Shown here piece by piece: positions 61,017 to 64,000 of a stretch of 64,000 nucleotides of DNA (position 1 is its first letter; the number at the start of each line of letters is the position of its first letter). The stretch covers positions 3,038,001 through 3,102,000 of the forward strand of contig JAXRKN010000036.1 in assembly GCA_038502055.1 (NCBI GenBank), written 5' to 3'. Under the pieces are notes generated by a model. It did no database searches, was not told where the DNA came from, and was given only the letters and a program-made list of their open reading frames with translations. The translations under genes and the position numbers were made by a program. Source of the DNA: Tanytarsus gracilentus (lineage: Eukaryota; Arthropoda; Insecta; Diptera; Chironomidae).

Positions 61017-64000
61017 GGCAACACCCACGTGTGGGTTTTGAAACATTTTTTTTCTGTGGTGCACAGCAGTCATCAAAAAAAGGAGAGGAAGAAACTGAGA
61101 GAGGAAAAATTTGTCAAGGAAGAGAGATTCAATGAGGCTTCAGTTCGAAATATTATTCATTGCCATGTCAGACTCAATTCTCTATACCTGATCTGAATTA
61201 ATGCTCATCTCCGGATGAGATGGCGAAGCAATGAGGAAAGAAAAATGTATAAAAGAAAACTTTGAGCTTCTCTTTTTTTTATTGCTGCATCCAACCAACA
61301 CCGGAACAAATAACCAATTTATTTTCTATAGCGTACAATTTTTTTCTCATCTTTCACATCGAACGAGACACACCAAAGCGTCTTGTTAAATATCAATAAT
61401 AATTCACGTAAAATCGTTCTTATTTATCTTATTAATTTTTGTCAATATGAAAAAAAAAAGCTTTTTTATTCGTTTCGGAAAATTTCTCAATTTTCGTGTT
61501 TGCTTCATAAATGAACGAGCGCATTTAGACGAATTTTCCTTTATATATTTTTATTTGCCTTTTCCATCAATGTGATTTCTTTCCCTTACTCTCTTACGCT
61601 TTCATAACTTTTATGTTGACTATACTTGCTGTGTTTGAGTAAGATTGGCGCGTGTGATATGAGAAAATAAGCTTTTTATGTCAACTCTCTCGGAGAAAGA
61701 GCTTTGAGACCTTTGAACTTTTTCGTTTCATGTTTTTGTGACGTAAAAAAATTTAAATTCTTGGAAAAAAATTTAAAAATAAAATTCATTGAGATTTTTA
61801 AAGAAATCTTTAAACCCCTAATTATTTCTAAACAAACTCACCTCAGAAAATGTTGCAGGTATTTTTTTAAATATGTTTATTATTCACTCAACAGTGCACT
61901 GCAATTTCACAAAGAATTCCACTCATAAGAACTTTTTTGCTTCAACATATAAACATCACATTTCACTGCGAGAAAAGGAAATCCTCTTTCATGTTGTGTG
62001 TGAGCATTGCGCGTTTAACACTTGACAGCGATAAAAATTTGCACAGCACTCGAAAAATATTTTTTTGCTACTCTCTTTAACCTTTTTAACATCAGCACGA
62101 AATCCTCTTTGACTTTATTACATTCATTACATTTATTTGTTCACTTCCAACAAACACACGAGCTTGTTATGGTGCTTTTTCACTTAAGGGATGCTTGTGA
62201 ATGTGAGAGGCGAGTTATTCACAACTTTCATTAGTATCTGAAAAGAAAAAAATAATTATGAGTTAAAAGTGGATTTTTCATACAAAAGTGTAATTTTTTG
62301 TGCTCTAATTTGCAATTGAAAGACTTTTTATAAAAAAAAATTTTAGTTAAAAAAAAGCTCACAAAAAGCAAAAAATGAATCAAAATCTGCTGACTCTGAT
62401 TTCCGCTTGATTGAATTGAAAAATTCTTTATATTTTTTACAATTCTCTTGTGGATAAACAAGCAGCAATGTTAAATCACACAAACACATAAAAACTACTT
62501 TTTTTTCGGTGTCACATCGTAATTTTAATTTTTTTCCTGCTCCAGTTTTTAAGTGAAGAGAAAATTCATACATGAGAAATAATTGTTTATATTGCAGTTC
62601 TGAATTTTTTATGGTATACATGTGTGTGCGGCAGTGTTTCAGGAGGAAAACACTTGTTCAGTTATCGGCAAAATATACTTTTTAAAGAGATGCAATTTTT
62701 TACACTCGCTGCCATGCCGAAATTTTGATTAATGGAAAAAAACTCTCATTTTTCTCGCAGTTTTTGGCGGCGACTTATAAATTTTAACACGCACAATAAA
62801 AAGTTTCATTTAAAATAAAAAACTCATAAAATTTTATGGTAACGTAATTTTTAAACTACCCCAACAACATTCAACGGTAGTCAACCACTTTTTTTTCGAA
62901 AAATCCTCACGTCATCACATTCAGCTCGACATGTGACAAACCCATTTAATTTGTGTAATAAAATTAAAATTTCAAAAGTAAATTTGAGGATATTTAAAGC
63001 ACTCATGAGAGATACCTTAAATGTGCTTTTATAACTCACCATAAATAAATAACGTAAACGCGACGCATTTGAACATAAAAGAAGGTATTTTTTACGTGAA
63101 CATACGCAACGGCAACATTATGTCATAAATGAAGAATCTTGAAGGCGAAAAAGGCAAAAGAAAATCTTTGAAAAACATTTTCGTGAGCTTTCTCTTTAGC
63201 TCGTGCGTGTTCTCCTTGGATCCTGAATAAATAATTTTCATTGGAATAGGGGAGAGAAAACTTTTGCGTCATAATCTTTCCTTTTATTGCTGTTGATATT
63301 ATTTTAGACTGATAAAAGTGCTTATTATCAAACTTGAAGGGTTTCTTAGATATGTTTTGGGGGAGTTTTCAGTGAAAGTGTAAAATTTGACAACTTTCAA
63401 CAGTTTATGATTTGTTTCAAGCAACCCTCGTAAACTTAAAATGTCAACTCTTGATTTTAAATTTAATTTCTCACCTTCTCAAAGGTGACATAATTTATGG
63501 AGAGCTTTTATTAATAATTTTCTCAGGTGTATGCGACAAACTTTTATCAATCATTAGAGGACAAAACTTTAATTTGAAAAGTTTGAGACGCACCCAAGTG
63601 TTAATTTTTAGACAAAAGCTGAAAAGCTTATTTAAAACTTTCACAAAAGTTCTCTGAGAATTGGACACTTGAAATATTTTAAAAAAATAAATTGTGATCT
63701 AATAAAGTTTCAAAGTTATTTCGAATTTTCTTATAGACTAGCAAAAAAAATTCTCACGCTCAAATAAACCGAAAGGTTAGAGGGAAAATCAATTTTGGCT
63801 TAACTACGCTCACCCGCATTAAACTTCCGGCATGGTCAGCACAAAAGACCAGTTTCGCACACGAAAGGCCACAGAAAAAGGGCTTAAAGCGGGATTGAAT
63901 AACATTAAGAGCATGTGGCATTACCGAAAAAAATATAATTAAACATTCATAACCGAGTTAGTGTGGAAAATATTTTGAATTACTCCATATCCTCATAACA
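61017..64000. other. Gene-poor region
   Basis: No supportable gene. Frames at 61704-61928, 62231-62621 and 63412-63657 are short and AT-driven. A half-site resembling the MITE terminus (GGTAACGTAATTTTTAAACTACCCC near 62838-62862) is present without a visible partner. Confidence 0.5.

Noticed and set aside
60475..61024. Three long minus-strand ORFs of 133-173 residues
   Set aside because: All three frames are open across a 17-bp minisatellite lacking stops; periodic low-complexity translation, no gene structure.
1..64000. CRISPR arrays, operons, prophage or bacterial features
   Set aside because: None seen; genes have spliceosomal introns and poly(A) signals, so this is eukaryotic nuclear DNA.

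Overview
The window is nuclear DNA from an insect, most likely a nematoceran fly such as a midge. It is very AT-rich, its coding genes have short (about 45-60 bp) GT-AG introns alongside a few long ones, and the recognisable proteins are animal or insect types: a chaoptin/artichoke-like LRR receptor, a DNAJB6-like co-chaperone, SPTLC1, glycogen branching enzyme and a pyruvate-kinase paralogue. Assignment to a family of flies is an inference; no marker gene settles it.

Layout. 1-8934 is gene-poor. 8935-23599 is a direct tandem duplication of a unit of about 7.33 kb (copy A 8935-16273, copy B 16274-23599). Each unit carries a small secreted cysteine-rich protein gene (-), a DnaJ gene (+), a convergent pair of intron-containing tRNA-Lys(UUU) genes inside a large imperfect palindrome, and the 3' exons of an LRR receptor gene (-). 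Only copy B is joined to the rest of that gene, which runs through six exons up to 31113 and encodes about 1,435 residues. Copy A holds a 5'-truncated tail. Conversely the DnaJ gene is intact in copy A and frameshifted in copy B. Differences between the copies in coding exons are nearly all synonymous, and in the tRNAs they fall only in the intron. An unmerged pair of haplotypes in the assembly is therefore a serious alternative to a true duplication.

33.8-36.7 kb carries two small secreted-protein genes, one with a clear TATA/Inr promoter and poly(A) signal, and a basic terminal-exon-like ORF. 36.7-42.1 kb is gene-poor. At 42.1-43.2 kb (-) lies a retroposed LINE-ORF1/FP-like gene with a one-base frameshift and a poly(A) tail.

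44.1-52.5 kb is the densest conventional block: SPTLC1 (+; sphingolipid synthesis), glycogen branching enzyme (-; convergent with SPTLC1) and a pyruvate kinase paralogue (+; divergent from the branching enzyme) that has lost key catalytic residues. 52.5-64 kb has no supportable gene, but holds a 1.04-kb element with 11-bp terminal inverted repeats, internal tandem repeats and a 17-bp minisatellite (59980-61016). A MITE-like family of about 145 bp with 'TTCGTAAATTACGTCAC'-type termini occurs three times (185, 30356, 39254).
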